Positions 23,755 to 35,582 of a stretch of 64,000 nt of DNA are shown here, piece after piece. The number at the start of each line of letters is the position of its first letter. The first letter of the stretch is position 1. Made by a program: the position numbers and the translations under genes. The DNA lies in contig PUFA01000006.1 of assembly GCA_003508835.1 (NCBI GenBank), positions 9,548,001 through 9,612,000 of the forward strand, in the 5' to 3' direction. Source of the DNA: Eonycteris spelaea (lineage: Eukaryota > Chordata > Mammalia > Chiroptera > Pteropodidae). The notes under the pieces were generated by a model. That model saw only the letters and a program-made list of their open reading frames with translations. It had not been told where the DNA came from and ran no database searches.

Positions 23755-23960
23755 TGTGTGGTACATTATGCTAAGTTCTTTATATCCAGTATCTGCTTTA
23801 TGCTCTCATTTACTCTGCACCAGTCACATTTGATAGGTTTTAATATCCCTTTTATCCAGATGAATAAAATGAGGCTCGGAAGAATGCAGTTAGTTTACTT
23901 GGCCAAGTTCATATAGTTGCCCAGTGTGGACAAAATCAGAGTCAGCTCTTTTGACTAAAA
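23755..23960 (-). mobile_element. MIR SINE, antisense (right member of an inverted pair)
   Basis: 'attatgctaagttctttata', 'atccagatgaataaaatgag' and 'ttggccaagttcatatagtt' follow an antisense MIR directly abutting the sense copy. Confidence 0.78.
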
Positions 23961-26904
23961 GCCAGTGCTCATATATATATGGTGATGCTGTTTGGAGCAG
24001 GATTCGAAAACAGATCAACTGTCCATATCAACAACTAAGGAACTTTAAGGCAAATTCTACCATTAACTGAGCTGGTGTTTTTGAAAAGGCAGATTCTAAG
24101 GGAATGAGATGGGCACATGACCCAGGTGCTTGTATGAATTTCAGGTCAGGGACATGTACAGATTGTTGGAAATGGAGGGGATAAATCCTAAGCCCCAGGA
24201 AATTTCTGGGGCCAAATCCCGGCCATCTAGAAAGTTTCACTAGGCTCCGAGATCACGAGGGAGCAAGAGACTAGAATGGGCTAGTTGGGAAGATGTGTCT
24301 GCACATAGGTGGTGTGGTTAACGACAAAATGTGCAGGGGCTCCAGGGGCTAAGTCCCAAAGGGCACATGGCACCCAGGGGGGAGGAGAAGGGTGGGCAAC
24401 AGACTATTTCCAGGATCCACTGGACACGAGGGGAGGGGGCTCATGATGAATTACCTGCTGGAGACTCAGTGGTGGTGGGACAGGGCACAGTTGAGCCTGA
24501 ATATGTGGCTAAGCCTAGGCCGGGCTAAAGCCAGCATCACAGAAGCCACTGCTTCACATGCTGCTTTTGGAACTTCGAGAGTAATCGGTGACTGTGCTGG
24601 TCTGTGTCCCGTAGAGCAAGAGTGATGGGAGCTTCTGAATTAGTGACAATACATTGCTCTGTGGTAAGAATGTGCTTATGATTCAGCTCTGCAGATTCCG
24701 CATACATATATAGTCTCCGCTTTCCTCCCTGGGGGAAACATAAGGCTACGAAGCACAATACCCACTATCCCCCACCCCCAAAGCTGCCCAATAAACAGTG
24801 GAATCTCTTTGGATTCCCTCTATTGAAATCGGAAAGGTCACATCTCGGTCGTGTCTTCGGGGCTGGCTTTTCCCATTTGTGACAATCCTGCGCTGTCCTG
24901 GGGCCTCCCTAAGGTGCCCTGCCAGCTCTGACCTTCCACGGGTATCTTTTAAACACAGAGAGTCTGGCCAGCCATCAGGCAGGTAAACGGATCAATGAGG
25001 GCTGTTCGTCGAATTGTGCTCCCAGGGCTTCTGTGTCTGCTGCCTTCCACCCCCACTACCACTGTCAGATCAATGGGGGAAGCAGATGGCTGTGCTGTGT
25101 CATAACAATGGCTCCTTTGCAGAGACTTCTCGGTCTTTCTCCTTTACACCGGAGAGATCAGGACCAGCCATGCCACACACCCCCGAAGCTCTGGGGAGGC
25201 CTGTGTTGGCTTTTGATCCAGGTCAGCAGGGTCTCGGGAATGGACCACATGCTGGTCTCTCACTCACCTATTGTGCCGTCTGGCGTGTCCCCGTTAAAGA
25301 GAAAGCGTGGTCGCTCCTGTCTCGTGTACATGGAGCCCGTGGGGCCTGGCTCATCTGCTGAAGGGAAGGCATGCTGTGTTGGAGAACACATAGCAGGAGT
25401 TTCAGGTCGTTTCCCATGTCTGATCTTCATGCAGTAATGGCTTCATGGGATGGTTCCTGGCTTAGGAATCCAAAGGGTTACTGAACAGATGCATGGGACA
25501 AAAAGTGCTGGAGAGCAGCCTTCTTAGGTGATGCGTAATCTACCCCCTTCTCTCTGCTTGTTAATTAGTATGAATGGTCCCAAATGGTCGCTCCAACCCC
25601 TAAGTCTGCCAGACCTTCTAGCTCTAGGGACTCCCAGTTTCTATCTCTTGATTCATTTTATCCAGAGAGAATCTGATTGGCTCAGCTCATTAGTCAAGGG
25701 TCAACCCTTGTCCAAATCAGCTGATACTAAGAAGGGGCACACTCAACGGGTACAAGCACAGCTGCAGGAGCTCATCCCTTCGGCAGTGGGTGTGGGGGAA
25801 GGAGCAGGGCGGTTCTGAGAAGAAGGCACAGGCTGGACTCGCAACCCAAGCCGTATCTTCTACATCGATGTAACGTTTCCATCTTCCCTTTGCTTTCCCT
25901 CGAGGTAATAGCGAAAACTACTCTCTTTATCAACCTCCTTGAGCTAAACAAAGTAAGAGAGGCTAAGGGGCTGGCACTCTGTGAAGAGAACTCGAGAGCA
26001 ATTGCAGGGTATCCTCACCACTACAGTAGTGTCTGTCTGGATTTTAGTCTGCAAAGGGAGCTCTGTAAATACCCAGGATTATTGCGATGATTACGAACTC
26101 TAAGCAGCCAGATTTCCCAGATTCCCCGAGTTGTAATGCCTTGGGATTTAGTGATATAATTAAGAGCAGGTGAACCTCGGCACGGCTGATGACAAAGATC
26201 TGGGGTTCTATCAAGCAGCACGGAGAATGTTGTTGTGAGTTCCAGCACTTCATCTCTCCCAGGTGGTGGTGGGAATAAACAAAGGGGGGGTCAATGGCCT
26301 TAATGGACCTTCGTTACTGGAGTCATTGGACCCAGGAGTCCTTGTCTCCCAGGCTCCCAGAACAACCTATAAACCTACTCATCAGGTTAGGAATAGGCAA
26401 CAGTGAGGAGACCTTCACTCTGAACAGCCACTCTGAACAGCTCTGTGCTATAACAGGATTGAAGGAGATTAGCATGTCTGTCTCACTTTCTCTTGGGCAG
26501 CCGTCTGCCTTCTGCCCGCACATTTTGCCACAAAGAAGGCTCTGGCCGAAGCATTGGATCATTCCCCAACGCCCTTTAGTTTTTACTCATTTCCAGTGTT
26601 TTTGTCTGACTTCAGTACTTACTTAAAGGCACAGAAATAACAAGAAGGCAATACTGTGTTTTATTTGCCCTATCAAACACAGTGACCTGAATCTATATTA
26701 TCTGTCCTGCCGAGAATGTTTTGACCTTCTGAAAGGAAATGAGTACTCTCTGAACCAGAGCCAAGCAAGCAGCCTAGACCCTTCCACAAGCAAAAGTCTG
26801 GGACCAGGGAGTTCCAGGGCATTAAATCACCGTTGGAATATGACTAGTCCTAGAGCCCTTGCCGCAAAGGAAGGGAAGGAGCAGTGATCCTCCAGCTACC
26901 GTGA
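23961..26904. other. About 2.9 kb of intronic DNA with no recognised gene or repeat
   Basis: I see no exon, RNA gene or confident interspersed repeat, which makes this one of the less repeat-rich stretches. Open frames at 25014-25437 and 26294-26626 lack recognisable domains. Confidence 0.45.
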
Positions 26905-27127
26905 GAGGCGGTAGAGTGAAGGTACTGGAGCCAGAATGCCTGAGCTCTGCTGCTTGATAGCTGTGTGACTTGAGATAAGTTGCTTAACCTCTCTGTGCTA
27001 TATTGTCTCCCTTGCTAATCAGAGGTTTAATAGAACCTGCCTCGTGAGGCTGCTGTGTTAGATGAGTCGTTAGATTAGTGAGATCCTTAGAACAGTGGCT
27101 GGCATACAGTGAGTAGTGCTTAGAGTG
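26905..27127 (+). mobile_element. MIR SINE, sense, nearly full (left member of a second inverted pair)
   Basis: 'gatagctgtgtgacttgaga', 'taagttgcttaacctctctg' and 'tagaacagtggctggcatac' give head-to-tail sense MIR. Confidence 0.9.
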
Positions 27128-27310
27128 TTATCTGTTCCCAGGTGTTTTATGCTGCGTATTTTCATTTTATTCTCATAATAACCCCGGGAATCAGGTTTTT
27201 GTATTCTCATTATGCAGAAAAAGAAATTGAATCTCTTATGTTCAATAAATTGTCCCGGGCCATACAGTTAGTAAGTGGCAGGGACAGAATGTCTAAAGTG
27301 GAGAGCGCCA
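27128..27310 (-). mobile_element. MIR SINE, antisense (right member of a second inverted pair)
   Basis: 'tcattttattctcataataa', 'attatgcagaaaaagaaatt' and 'cagttagtaagtggcaggga' follow an antisense MIR. Confidence 0.82.
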
Positions 27311-28084
27311 GCTCCAAGTCCCACGTCTCTGTTTCACCGTGGTGGCCAGCCCGGCTTCCTGCAATCACACTCCCTCGCCTCCAGTCTCTCTGCTGAGTCC
27401 CATGGCACTCACCCAGGTTTCAGTTACCCTAGAATTATAGTACCGCTTCCTACCTATGACGCCTCTTCTGTGAGCCTCAAGTTCTGTCCATCTGTAAACT
27501 GGCTCAATAATGCGGCCTGCTTAAAAGAGAACAGTAGCCCCTGGGGACCAAAACTGGCTTGGCACTATCAGGTAGGCCACCGCGTTGTGGGGAGCTGGCC
27601 TGGCACCCACACCTATACCCTGGTGTTCTGTGGAATGTAAACATCAACACCAGACAAGGCTACACTGTGACCATGATGGGTTAAACCAGGACCACTTCAC
27701 AATCATGGCCGAACTTAGACCAAAACAAGAACATTACCAAAATACAAAAACTACCAAATGTTCTTCCTTCTGCATCTTGGTTAACATGAGTGACAGTTGC
27801 TCTTTGCCAATTACAACGTTAGTCTTGCTTCATTCCTCCCACCTTCTGCATAAAATTTATTTAGTACCCAATAGTCTAATTACACCTACTCCCTGACAGC
27901 ATCCCATCAGGGCAAAGCTCCTCTTCCTTGAACACTCCCCAAATCACCTAATGCAAGCCCCAGTCCTACAGTGAGTTCTTTACAACACGCTCTGAGCCAC
28001 CCCACGTTCCCTGTAGTGTGCCTTCTCCCTTGTTGCCACGAGCCAATCCTTCCAGCTTTGTTCGGCCACAGGTGGATTCCTGGT
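27311..28084. other. Intronic DNA, possibly part of an unclassified LTR
   Basis: No gene. C-rich, low-G sequence at about 27640-28010 has the composition of an old LTR, but I cannot name a family. Confidence 0.35.
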
Positions 28085-28215
28085 GGTCTTTGGCAGAGGG
28101 TGAATGGGTGAGTATTGACACTGCCTTTGGAATTAAATGTGATAATGCCTGGAGAGCACTGGTACATAGTAAGCGCCCAGTACATGCTAGTCATGAACAT
28201 TATATTTATTACAAA
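28085..28215 (+). mobile_element. MIR SINE 3' fragment, sense
   Basis: 'aattaaatgtgataatgcct' and 'gcactggtacatagtaagcg' are the 3' part of a sense MIR. Confidence 0.65.
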
Positions 28216-29084
28216 AAAATAAGTCTTATCCTTTGGGCGGAGCTGGTGTGCACCCGTTAACTCTCGCTGACCAGCCCCTTCCTCGCTGAAGTCCGTGCAA
28301 CACCTCTTAGGTCTGGCCCTTCCGCATCTCCCAGACCTTTCCTCCACACTGCAGACCCCAAGCCTGTGAAGACCTTTATCACCGATGACATTCAGGGCCA
28401 CTGTCTGCCCTTTGGGGCCTCCCTTGGAGGACACCCTCTCAGGGTGTTTAGATAGCATAGTGGGGTGGAAGAGAGGCCAGGTGGGCAGAGGAGCGACAGT
28501 CGGGTTTCAGCACCCCCTTTCCACGTCCTGGCAGAGCAGATACTCACCCACTTATCAGAGCTGCACGGGCTAGATTCTTCCACACAAATGTACCCACAGC
28601 TGCATCCATGAGGGGCAGCCCAAGGGACCACAGAACTCTTCCAGGCCCACTGCTGCTAACTGCAGATAATGCATTAAAAATACAGAGCCAACCATCTGTT
28701 CATTGCAACATGAGTATCGAGGAATTTATGTGGTTTATAATGACAGGGTGTGAGGGGAGGAAGATGCTTGTTCTACCTGCGGGCCACAGGCACAGCTGTG
28801 AGCAGAGAGCTGGCGGTACGGTTTCTGGCACCTGATAATTCTCTGGGTCCCAGCCAAGCCCTTCCTCAGAGGCACCAGGGGATAGGTCCACATATTTCTC
28901 TAGAAATACCAAATTGTGTAAGCACAGTCAAGCACAGAGTGTGTGTCTGGGTGTCCAGGAGGCCTTCTGGCCCAACTCTGCCGTTTGCAGAGTTCCTGCG
29001 AGAAGAGGGGACTGACTCCTTCCAGGCACAGGAAGGAAGGAGCTGTGTGCCTTTCCTGACCCCATTGCTCCTTTTCTAGCAAGC
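28216..29084. other. Intronic DNA, nothing recognised
   Basis: No gene or named repeat. The 183-codon open frame at 27907-28458 on the minus strand has no domain and overlaps the MIR. Confidence 0.45.
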
Positions 29085-29155
29085 ATGCACTGGCATCTCA
29101 GTGCCTCATCTGCAAAATGGGGGCAGGGCGTTCCAAGTTCCTGCCTCACTGGATG
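29085..29155 (+). mobile_element. MIR SINE fragment, sense
   Basis: 'ctcagtgcctcatctgcaaa' followed by 'atgggggcagggcg' is the central MIR segment. Confidence 0.6.
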
Positions 29156-29267
29156 TTTTGTAAACAAGATGGTTGCATGCACATCACCTCAGGCTGTGCC
29201 AGGCGTGGCACAGGTGTTTCATAAAAGCGTGCTCAGCAGTCTCCTCTCACCTGTGCTTTCACTCTCT

Positions 29268-29968
29268 GGCGTCAGTTATCCACAGTCACCACGGTCCAAA
29301 CCATGGTAAAGGAAAATTCCAAAAATAAGCACTTCATAAGTTTTCAACTGGGTACCGTTCTGAGCAGCACGGTGAAAGCTCGCGTGGTCCTGCTCCATCC
29401 TGCCAGGATGTGAGTCATCCCTTTGTTCAGTGTCTCCACGCTGTGTACACTACTGCCCGTTGGTCACTTAGCATTCATCGGTTATCAGATCAACCGTTAC
29501 GGTATCTCGGTGCTTATATTCAAGTAACCCTTATTTTACTTAATAATGGCCCCCAAAATCAAGAGTAGTGGTGCTAGCCGAAGAGAAGCCATAAAGTGCT
29601 CATTACATATCATCAGAGGTAACCTAACTCTACGTCACAGGGCCTGTGTTATTCACCTCACTTCATCTCATCATGTCGGCATTGTAACACTCATCTCATG
29701 TCATTACAAGAAGAAAGTAAGTACAATAAGATATTTTGAGAGAGGGACCACAGTCACAGAACTTTTTTTACAGTATATTATTATACTTTTTCTATTTTAT
29801 TATTAGTTATTGTAGTTAGTTTCTTACTGTGCCTAATTTATAAATTAAATTTTAGCATAGATATGTGTAGGGAAAAAACCCATAATATACATAGGGTTCA
29901 GTACTACCTGCAGTTACAGGCATTCACTGGGAGGTCTTGGAATGTATCCCTGTGGATAAGAGCGGTAG
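29268..29968 (+). mobile_element. TcMar-Tigger element (Tigger2-like) with transposase N-terminal relic
   Basis: The ends are 'gtcagttatccacagtcacc' and 'aatgtatccctgtggataag', relatives of the Tigger2 TIRs. Inside, 'taacccttattttacttaat' precedes an ATG at 29546 whose frame opens MAPKIKSSGASRREAIKCS, resembling the conserved start of Tigger (CENP-B-like) transposases. After about 20 codons similarity ends at an internal deletion, and the 3' non-coding part follows ('gtacaataagatattttgag'). No active transposase is present. Confidence 0.88.
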
Positions 29969-29984
29969 GGGTGAGGCGTCTACG

Positions 29985-30320
29985 GCATTATTATTTTACT
30001 TCATGTCAAGCATCGTATTAGATTTTAAGGCTACCGGGATGGACACGGCAAGGTCCCTATCCTCCTCCACACGTCAGAGAGACAAATAATAGTTAGCCTG
30101 TGATATTCATTGGGATGACAGTGTGTTATGGAAGCACAGAGGAAGGCGAGAGGGGTCAACAGGGCTTCCTGGAGGAAGGGACACTTGACCTGAGTCCTGC
30201 GGGACAGATGGACATTTACCAAACCTAAAAGGTAGGAAGTTTGATCCCAGCCTGAAGTAGCATGTGCAGTGGCCCTGAGGAGAATGTGAAAAGATGGTAT
30301 TTCTGGGGAAAACACTATGT
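29985..30320 (-). mobile_element. L2 LINE fragment, antisense
   Basis: 'cttcctggaggaagggacac', 'ttgacctgagtcctgcggga' and 'gcatgtgcagtggccctgag' are the antisense L2 3' region. Confidence 0.82.
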
Positions 30321-30344
30321 AGCAGGACCTTAGGGTGGGTGTAT

Positions 30345-30837
30345 GAAGTATTGATTACTGTGTAACAAATTACCCCAAAACGAATGGCTCGAAACATGTA
30401 TCATCTCACATTTTCTGTGTTATAGGAATGTGGGTGTGGTTTATCTGGGTTCTCTGGCTTAGGGTGTCTTACAAGGTTGCAGTCAAGATATCTACCAGGG
30501 CTGCAGTCACCTCAGAGCTCAGCTGGGAAAAGGGATTGGTTCCGAGCTTATTCACATGGTCATTTGAAGGACTGGGTTTCTTATTGCTGTTCCTTTCCAT
30601 AGGGTGGGTCGCTTTCAACTGGGCTGTTTACTTCAGCAGAGCAAGCCAGAGAAAGAGAATACAAGAGTCACAGCCCTTTAAAACCTAATCTTAGGGTGAT
30701 AGCCCACCACTTTTGCTGTATTCTGTTTGTTAGAGCAAGTCACTAGATCCAGCCCACACACAAGGGGAGGGCTTGTATACAGGCATGACTATCAGGAGGC
30801 AAAGAACGTTTAGTCATTTCTGAAAGTGCCTACCACA
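30345..30837 (-). mobile_element. ERVL-MaLR LTR (MLT1-like), left LTR of a two-LTR element
   Basis: 'gtgtaacaaattaccccaaa', 'tctaccagggctgcagtcac', 'ctgggaaaagggattggttc' and the end 'gtgcctaccaca' are antisense MLT1-type LTR sequence. Because the element lies on the minus strand this is its 3' LTR. Confidence 0.88.
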
Positions 30838-32210
30838 ATGCGCCCTCTGGCTCCCAATGATTAATGTCCCTTTCACATGCAAAATATAGTTATATCCCTT
30901 CACAAGTTCCCTCAAAGTCTCATTTCATGATAGTATCAGCTTAAAGTCCCAAATCTCATGACTAAATCAGGTTTAGCTGTGGACAAGACTCTTGAGTATA
31001 GTTCCTTAAGTGCAGGTTCTAGAATACTGTTCCTCGGGCCTGTAGATTTGTGAAAGTAAAGAGACAATTCATGTGCCTCCACATGTCTAATATGCCGTGG
31101 TGGGATAGGCTACAGCCATACCTACTCAAAAAAGGGGAAAACGTGAGGCATAAAGGGGTCCCTGGTCCAGAACAATTCTGAAATCCATCCAGGAAAATAT
31201 GGTAAGTTTTTTGATTCATGTCAAAATCTAGAAATAATTCTCTATGACTCTTAGCTCCACCTTCTGAGCTCTTGGTTCCTCCCTCTGTGTCGTCCTTTAT
31301 TTGTGAAAGGGAGTCCATGTTCAAAGCTGACTGTTCTTCAGCCTGCTTCCTACCGAGGATTTTGTGAGTTCAGTGACCTCTCTTGGTTTTATACTGTCTC
31401 TGTCCCATTCAGTCCAAGGTGACAGTGTTTCTTTTGATAATAGTTTTCTCAAAAACTTTGTGGGTCTTCTATGTATTTCATTGAGATTCATTACGCAAGC
31501 CACACCCCAGATTTCTTTTACTGAGTCTTCTCTACCTTGGTCTTTAGCTAAGATGTCTGAGGGACAATGCTCCTTTGCTTGCCACAGCCTCTGTTGTCTG
31601 ATCTAGCAGATTTGTGAGTCCTACCCAAATCTCTTCAAAGGACCTTTGTGTGACTAAATCATACAATACTGTGATCCCTGGATCATCCGGGAGGTCTTAG
31701 CCAAAGGCTACAAAGTCATAGCCTCAGTTTTATCTTCAGCTCACCTTTTCCTGATGGTGCACAAACCCATTTAAAACTTTTTAGCATCTTTTGCTATCAT
31801 GGGAGACTGAGAAGTTTCCATTCTTTTTTGTTTAATGATCTTTCCCTCAAATCGATTTCTTCTCACATAATCAGTAAGGAGAAAGCGGACAGTACCTTTG
31901 ATGCTTGGCTTGGACATCTCCTTAGCTAGATCACTCGGTTTGTTAGGCACATGTTCTGCTTGCCTCATAACCACCACCGACAGTGTCAATAAGCTTCCTG
32001 CCACCACATGACATGGACCCCCGTCCTCCAGTTTCTAGTGACTTGTTCCTCGTTTCCTTTGGAGCCTTTACTGGCAGCAAGCCTAACATCCAGGTTTCTC
32101 TAACAAGCTCCACGAAACATTCCCAGCCTTCTCCCCCACTGCCTGGCTTCAGAGCCATCTCACATTTTTAGATGTTTCATGACACGGTCCCTCTCTTGGT
32201 ACCAAAATCT
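30838..32210 (-). mobile_element. Internal region of the MaLR element, decayed
   Basis: It lies between two LTRs of the same type and orientation. At its right end 'ggtaccaaaatct' matches the antisense leader that follows a MaLR 5' LTR. No gag-, pol- or env-like open frame was recognised; MaLR elements are non-autonomous and this one is long inactive. Confidence 0.75.
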
Positions 32211-32258
32211 ATATTCATTATCTATTTTGGTTTATAACAGATTACCCCAAATGACGTC

Positions 32259-32628
32259 ATGCTCAGCAAAAATAACTCAGGCAGAAAAAGTCAAGAGCTA
32301 CATGATTTCACTCATATGGGGGTGAATATAAAACTGAAAGCAACAAATGAACAAATAAGACAAACAAGAAGTCAGAGACACAGGCAACAGCACGGAGTTC
32401 CCTGAGTGAAAGGGCTGAGGGGGAGGTGGAAGAGGGTAAAGGGGGCCAAATACATGGTGACTGAAGAGACTTGACTTTGGGTGGTAAATACACAGTGTAA
32501 TATACAGATGATGTGTTACAGAATTGTACACTGGAAACCTGTATAATTTTATCAACCAATGTCACCCCAATAAATTAACAACATTTTAAAAAATAGTAGC
32601 TACAAAAAACCTATAGGAAAAAAAATGG
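32259..32628 (+). mobile_element. Younger L1 3' end, 5'-truncated, inserted in the MaLR LTR
   Basis: 'tacatgatttcactcatatg', 'acaaatgaacaaataagaca', 'cttgactttgggtggtaaat', 'gtacactggaaacctgtata' and 'caatgtcaccccaataaa' are a well-preserved L1 3' UTR ending in an A-rich tail. The flanks 'aaatgacg' and 'aaatggcc' may be a worn target-site duplication. This is the least diverged repeat I see, so it is the best lineage clue in the window. Confidence 0.85.
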
Positions 32629-32921
32629 CCTAAACCTTAGTTTAGTATGAAACAACATCTGTCTTAGTCTGTGTGAGTTAGGGAACCAGGTACGCCTTAG
32701 CTGGGATGTCCTACGCCTCCAGGAAAGGTGTCCACCAGAGCTGGGGAATGGTCCACGTCCAAGGTTACTCATAGCTATTGGCAAGACTCAGTTCCTTGCA
32801 GGCGGTTTGACTGAAGGCCTAAGTACCTTGCTGAGTATTGGCCAGAAGCCACCTTCAGTTCTTTGTCACACTAGCCTCTCCATAGGGCAGCTTTCAACAT
32901 GTCACATTGCTTAGAGCAAGC

Positions 32922-32935
32922 AAGGGGGGGGGGGT
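32922..32935. repeat. Poly-G run inside the LTR
   Basis: A run of about 10 G near 32924-32933 in the right MaLR LTR. Confidence 0.8.
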
Positions 32936-33078
32936 GGCAGTCTTCACTTCTGAACAAGTAACATCCTATCATTTTTATCATATTCTGCCCATTAAAGATA
33001 AATCGAGCCCACACGCAAAGGAATCACACATGGGCGTGAATACCAAGAGGTGGGATCACTGGGAGCCATTTCAGAGGA

Positions 33079-34039
33079 AGCAGTGGCCTGATGATGCTGA
33101 GTCAGACTCCCGTAGGTGATGGGCAACCATGGAAACATTTCACTATTGAAGGGGAGGAGTCTTAAAATGTCACTCAGCCAGCTGGAGCAGAGGAAAGGGA
33201 GCAATGGGTAGGGAGAGCAGTTGCAAGGAGACTGTTTCAAGGGGCTGGCCACATGAGAACGCTCACTGTGTCACTGCTGACCTAACCCAGAGGTCAAGGC
33301 CAGCCTAGAGGGCCACATGGCACCCTCTGGGACCTTTGGCCATGCTCTTTCTCCTGCTTCAATAGCCTTTTTGTGAGTTGTTCTAGCCTTCTTTAAACCA
33401 CCCTGTAGAGACCAGGGCAGACACCCCTATTCATGGGGCACTTCTCTCACGCCAGACCTCATTTACGATGATGTCCCAGACATTTCGTTTATTCTCCCAC
33501 ACTCCTGTAAGGCAGGTATTGGTAGCGAGAGTGGTTAGAATTGCATGATAGGGCCAAAGGGCGCCACTGCCTTTGTGACTTCACCCTGATGACCTCACCC
33601 TGTCCATGGACCTGATCCTCAGCCTTAGGTCCAGAAACTGGACCTCTTTGTTCTCAAACAATTGATACGTTAGTGGAGGCTGAAATCAACTATAAGATCT
33701 CGTGTTGTTGTCTGGCCCAGATGCTAATCAGTTGTTTGCAATTGGGATTACCTTCTCTGTTGGGATTTGAGGGGACCCCAACAAATAAATATTCTTATGC
33801 CCTTTTCAAGTTCAGAATCAACTGGCAGGTGCAGGAGAAAGACAAACGAAGATCAACCTGTCACCTTTATTACCAATGAATCAACTGCAGAGGAGGCCTG
33901 AACACACTGCAGCCGAGGGAGGGGGTGCAGGAAAAGAGAAGAGCACAGGCAGCCCCTCCTCGCAAACCCAGGAGGCAGATAAGTCACACCGAGTGCTTGA
34001 AGCACTCGGTCCTCAGACCCTGGCGTGCCTGGCTCTGTC
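33079..34039. other. Intronic DNA; MIR-like fragment near 33432-33530
   Basis: 'tttattctcccacactcctg' followed by 'taaggcaggtattgg' resembles an antisense MIR. The rest is unclassified. Confidence 0.5.
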
Positions 34040-34300
34040 TTGTCCTTTGAATTCAAACCCAAGTGTCATCTTCTCGCCAATTCAAGGTGCCCTCGACCCG
34101 CGTGTCATTGTTTATCTCATTACCCTGGTTGATTTTCTTCAGAACACTTGACACTATCAACAAATGATCTGGCGCGTTTATTTGTTGACTGGCTGATCTG
34201 TCTCTCCCTCACTGAAATGTAAGAGATCGGGACCTTGCTGTATCCCGAGCATCAGCCTCAGATTTACAGAAATATTTGTCAAATGAATGAATAAATTAAT
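34040..34300 (+). mobile_element. L2 LINE 3' end, sense
   Basis: 'aagtgtcatcttctcgccaa' leads to 'aatatttgtcaaatgaatga', the diagnostic L2 terminus with its GAATGA-type tail. Confidence 0.75.
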
Positions 34301-35029
34301 AGTGGAATGAATTAATGAACACAGGAAGAGGCTCTAGGGGAGAAGAATCGGAGTGGAGTGATTCAGTGATGAACAAGAGGGCGATGGGTCCAAAGACCCT
34401 GCCTTCCTCTTCCCACGGGCAGCGGCACCTGCGTTCAGCTGAGTGTATCTGGAATGCTGGCACCACACCAGATCGTCCGCCTGCTTTTCCCGTCACCGAT
34501 TATCTTAAGCCTAGGCTCCCCCTTCTTCTCCTTCTCTCCCTCCTCCTTCACTGTCATTACACTACAGTCATTAGAAGCCAGCAGATTCACACCCTTCTGT
34601 CGGTTTTTTCATATAGGAATGTTAATGGAGTTATTTTTCAGCAGGGGCGCTGCAAACTGTTGTCAAAACTCTGAGTTGGCCACCCACGTTCACATAATTA
34701 ATCGCACAGGAAACCAAAAAGGGGTGGCATGAAGGCTGTGGCCCAGCTGTGTGGGGGCCCTCTTTCCCAGAGAGGAGCGTGGTGTTACACACAGCTGCTG
34801 CCCACCAGGAACCCACAGGTCAAGTGGGAATAAGACAACCCAAGAAGAACCACCCCCGAGTAGTTCAAGTCAAGATCAAATTAGCACTGGGCCCTCCTCC
34901 ACCTTCATTCAGGAGGTGGGTAGCAAAGGCAAGAAAATGAAACAGGTAGGGTAGAGGCTGGAGGAAGAAATATAGTTAAAGACAATCTTTTCTAGAATTA
35001 TAAGGAAGCTGGCATTTATTGAGTATTTA
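34301..35029. other. Intronic DNA, nothing recognised
   Basis: No gene or confident repeat was recognised. Confidence 0.45.
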
Positions 35030-35575
35030 ATTATCCGTTGCTGTGTTAACAAATAACCACAAACATGCTGGCTTCAAACAACACACATTCGATTATCTCA
35101 GTTTCTGTGGGTCAGGAATCCAGTAACGCTGAGCTGGGTCCATTGCTTGAGATCTCAGAAGGCTGCAGTCACCAGCCTGGGCTGAGTTCTCATCTCAAGG
35201 TTCAGCTGGGGCAAGATCCACTTCCCCACTCGTGTGGTTGCTGCAGCACTCTGTTCCTGGTGGTTGTAGGACTGAGACCTTCAATTTTTTAGTGGCTGTT
35301 GGTGTGAGGCCCCCTTCAACTGCCAGAGATTTCCCATAGTTTCTTGCCTTGTGGACTTCCCCAGCTTAGCTGCTTGCTTTGTCAAACCAGCAAGGGGAAT
35401 CTCTAGCAAACCAGCCAGCCAGAGGAGGTTTATATATCAATGCATAACTACAGAAGTCACATCTCATCTCCCTTGCCTCATTCTATTGGTTAGAAGCAAG
35501 TCACGGGTTCTGCCCACATTCAATGGGGAAGATGGGGGAACCCTGGGACAGCCGCCTCAGAGGATGTTCACCACA
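35030..35575 (-). mobile_element. ERVL-MaLR solo LTR (MLT1-like), antisense
   Basis: 'tgtgttaacaaataaccaca', 'gtttctgtgggtcaggaatc', 'ggttagaagcaagtcacggg' and the end 'gatgttcaccaca' match an antisense MLT1-type LTR, same family as 30345-30837. Confidence 0.9.
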
Positions 35576-35582
35576 GTCCCTA

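Larger units (their letters stand above)
32211..33078 (-). mobile_element. MaLR LTR (MLT1-like), right LTR, split by an L1
   Basis: 'tataacagattaccccaaat' is followed by foreign L1 sequence (32259-32628). The LTR then resumes with 'ttagtatgaaacaacatctg', 'gactcagttccttgcaggcg', 'cctctccatagggcagcttt' and 'tgggatcactgggagccatt'. It is the 5' LTR of the minus-strand element. Confidence 0.85.

Noticed and set aside
27907..28458. 183-codon open frame on the - strand
   Set aside because: No family resemblance; it overlaps a MIR fragment and has no promoter or poly(A) signal in a sensible place.
30838..32210. Retroviral genes inside the MaLR interior
   Set aside because: No gag-, pol- or env-like motif was recognised, and MaLR elements are non-autonomous; open frames there are short.
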